Of a stretch of DNA of 7,397 bases, positions 7,138 to 7,397 are shown piece by piece. The stretch comes from RBC101 sp052387735 (GTDB taxonomy: Bacteria > Gemmatimonadota > Gemmatimonadetes > Gemmatimonadales > Gemmatimonadaceae), in the NCBI GenBank assembly GCA_052387735.1, contig JBQTIW010000096.1, forward strand, positions 1 to 7,397, in the 5' to 3' direction. Below the pieces are notes generated by a model. That model saw nothing but the letters and a program-made list of their open reading frames with translations. It made no database searches and was not told the DNA's origin. A program made the position numbers and the translations under genes. Position 1 is the stretch's first letter. Each line of letters starts with the position of its first letter.

Positions 7138-7168
7138 TGCCACTCCCTGTTGCTGCGGGTCCGGATGT

Positions 7169-7182
7169 GCTGATTTTTCAGC
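7169..7182 (-). promoter_or_regulatory. Predicted operator 1 of the blaI-type operon
   Basis: GCTGATTTTTCAGC is a perfect dyad with arms GCTGA and TCAGC around TTTT. It lies 31 nt upstream of the repressor start codon, downstream of the predicted -10 box, so a bound dimer would block early transcription. It differs from the classic TACA/TGTA BlaI operators of Gram-positive bacteria. Its assignment rests on position, symmetry and recurrence. Confidence 0.72.
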
Positions 7183-7185
7183 CAT

Positions 7186-7199
7186 GTTGATTTTTCAGC
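7186..7199 (-). promoter_or_regulatory. Predicted operator 2 of the blaI-type operon, overlapping the -10 box
   Basis: GTTGATTTTTCAGC lies 17 nt centre to centre from operator 1 in the same orientation, so the two dimers would be about one and a half helical turns apart. It is identical, with the next A, to the operator before the secreted HEAT gene. The predicted -10 hexamer (7190-7195) lies wholly within it, which is a repression geometry. Confidence 0.72.
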
Positions 7200-7218
7200 A
7201 ATGCGGGCCATTTGTCAA
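7190..7218 (-). promoter_or_regulatory. Predicted sigma-70-type promoter of the blaI-M56 operon
   Basis: On the minus strand there is a perfect -35 TTGACA (7218-7213), a 17-base spacer and a -10 candidate AAAAAT (7195-7190), which matches TATAAT at four of six positions. It is the only near-consensus promoter I found in the window. It is covered by operator 2, consistent with autorepression. Confidence 0.6.
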
Positions 7219-7397
7219 GGGGGGCGGGAGTGCCTACGACGGTTGTCGTGCACACCTTCGGAAGCTCGAGCGCCTCCGGCCTGACGGACTGGGTGTGGTC
7301 TACTCCGGTCAAGGCATCGACCTGACACCGTGGGACCGCGTCGCTCCGCCTAACGCGGTGTGCACCGACGATCTGGCCCGCACCGCCACAAAGCCAG
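7201..7397. other. Right-edge stretch without a confident gene
   Basis: After the blaI promoter, about 180 nt remain. One plus-strand frame is open from ATG 7184 (inside the operator region) to the window end and reads, in part, RKLERLRPDGLGVVYSG and DLTPWDRVAPPNAV. A minus-strand frame is also open from the right edge to about 7179, and another to 7309. None has a recognisable motif or a good ribosome binding site, and codon third positions are GC-rich in competing frames. The stretch may hold the start or end of a gene that continues outside. A GCGTTAGG word (7349-7356) also lies here. Confidence 0.3.

Noticed and set aside
7138..7185. Upstream start for the repressor (MAEKSAHP...)
   Set aside because: Those codons are operator 1 and leader DNA. 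The ATG at 7137 has its own AGGGAG site and gives the normal family length.

Overview
The window is high-GC bacterial DNA, dense with genes that use strong GGAGG-type ribosome binding sites. It carries a diderm-style lipoprotein and secreted or membrane proteins. No ribosomal RNA or other phylogenetic marker is present. The overall style (BlaI/M56 pairs, EZ-HEAT repeat proteins, a dispersed GCGTTAGG word) reminds me of Gemmatimonadota or a neighbouring soil phylum, but this is a low-confidence impression.

Left part (1-3221). A lipoprotein gene runs off the left edge on the minus strand. It is divergent from a plus-strand row: a small four-helix membrane protein of unknown function, a Major Facilitator Superfamily transporter of the metabolite:H+ symporter type, and a small exported protein of unknown function. 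The divergent gap holds a 9-bp inverted repeat. The plus-strand row meets the minus-strand genes tail to tail at a hairpin made of GGGATTC heptads (about 3095-3166). This hairpin appears to have been captured into the 3' end of the last plus-strand gene.

Right part (3170-7200). This is a coherent minus-strand regulatory cluster. A BlaI/MecI-type winged-helix repressor (6745-7137) is followed after 3 nt by a BlaR1-like M56 membrane metallopeptidase (4705-6741). The usual penicillin-binding sensor domain of that peptidase is replaced by a periplasmic array of HEAT repeats. After a 98-nt gap comes a secreted protein of about eleven HEAT repeats (3170-4606). The two HEAT arrays resemble each other and end in the same unusual Pro/Trp/Arg tail (PWPMP...PRPRP), pointing to duplication.

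A near-identical AT-rich dyad, G(C/T)TGA-TTTT-TCAGC, occurs twice in the blaI promoter, once exactly over the predicted -10 box. It occurs once more just upstream of the secreted HEAT gene. The economical reading is a small regulon in which the repressor controls itself, its peptidase and the HEAT protein, and the M56-HEAT protein inactivates the repressor on an extracytoplasmic protein or peptide signal. No beta-lactamase is present, so the signal and purpose are unknown. This cluster is the best candidate for an undescribed system in the window.

The last ~200 nt contain no gene that can be called with confidence.
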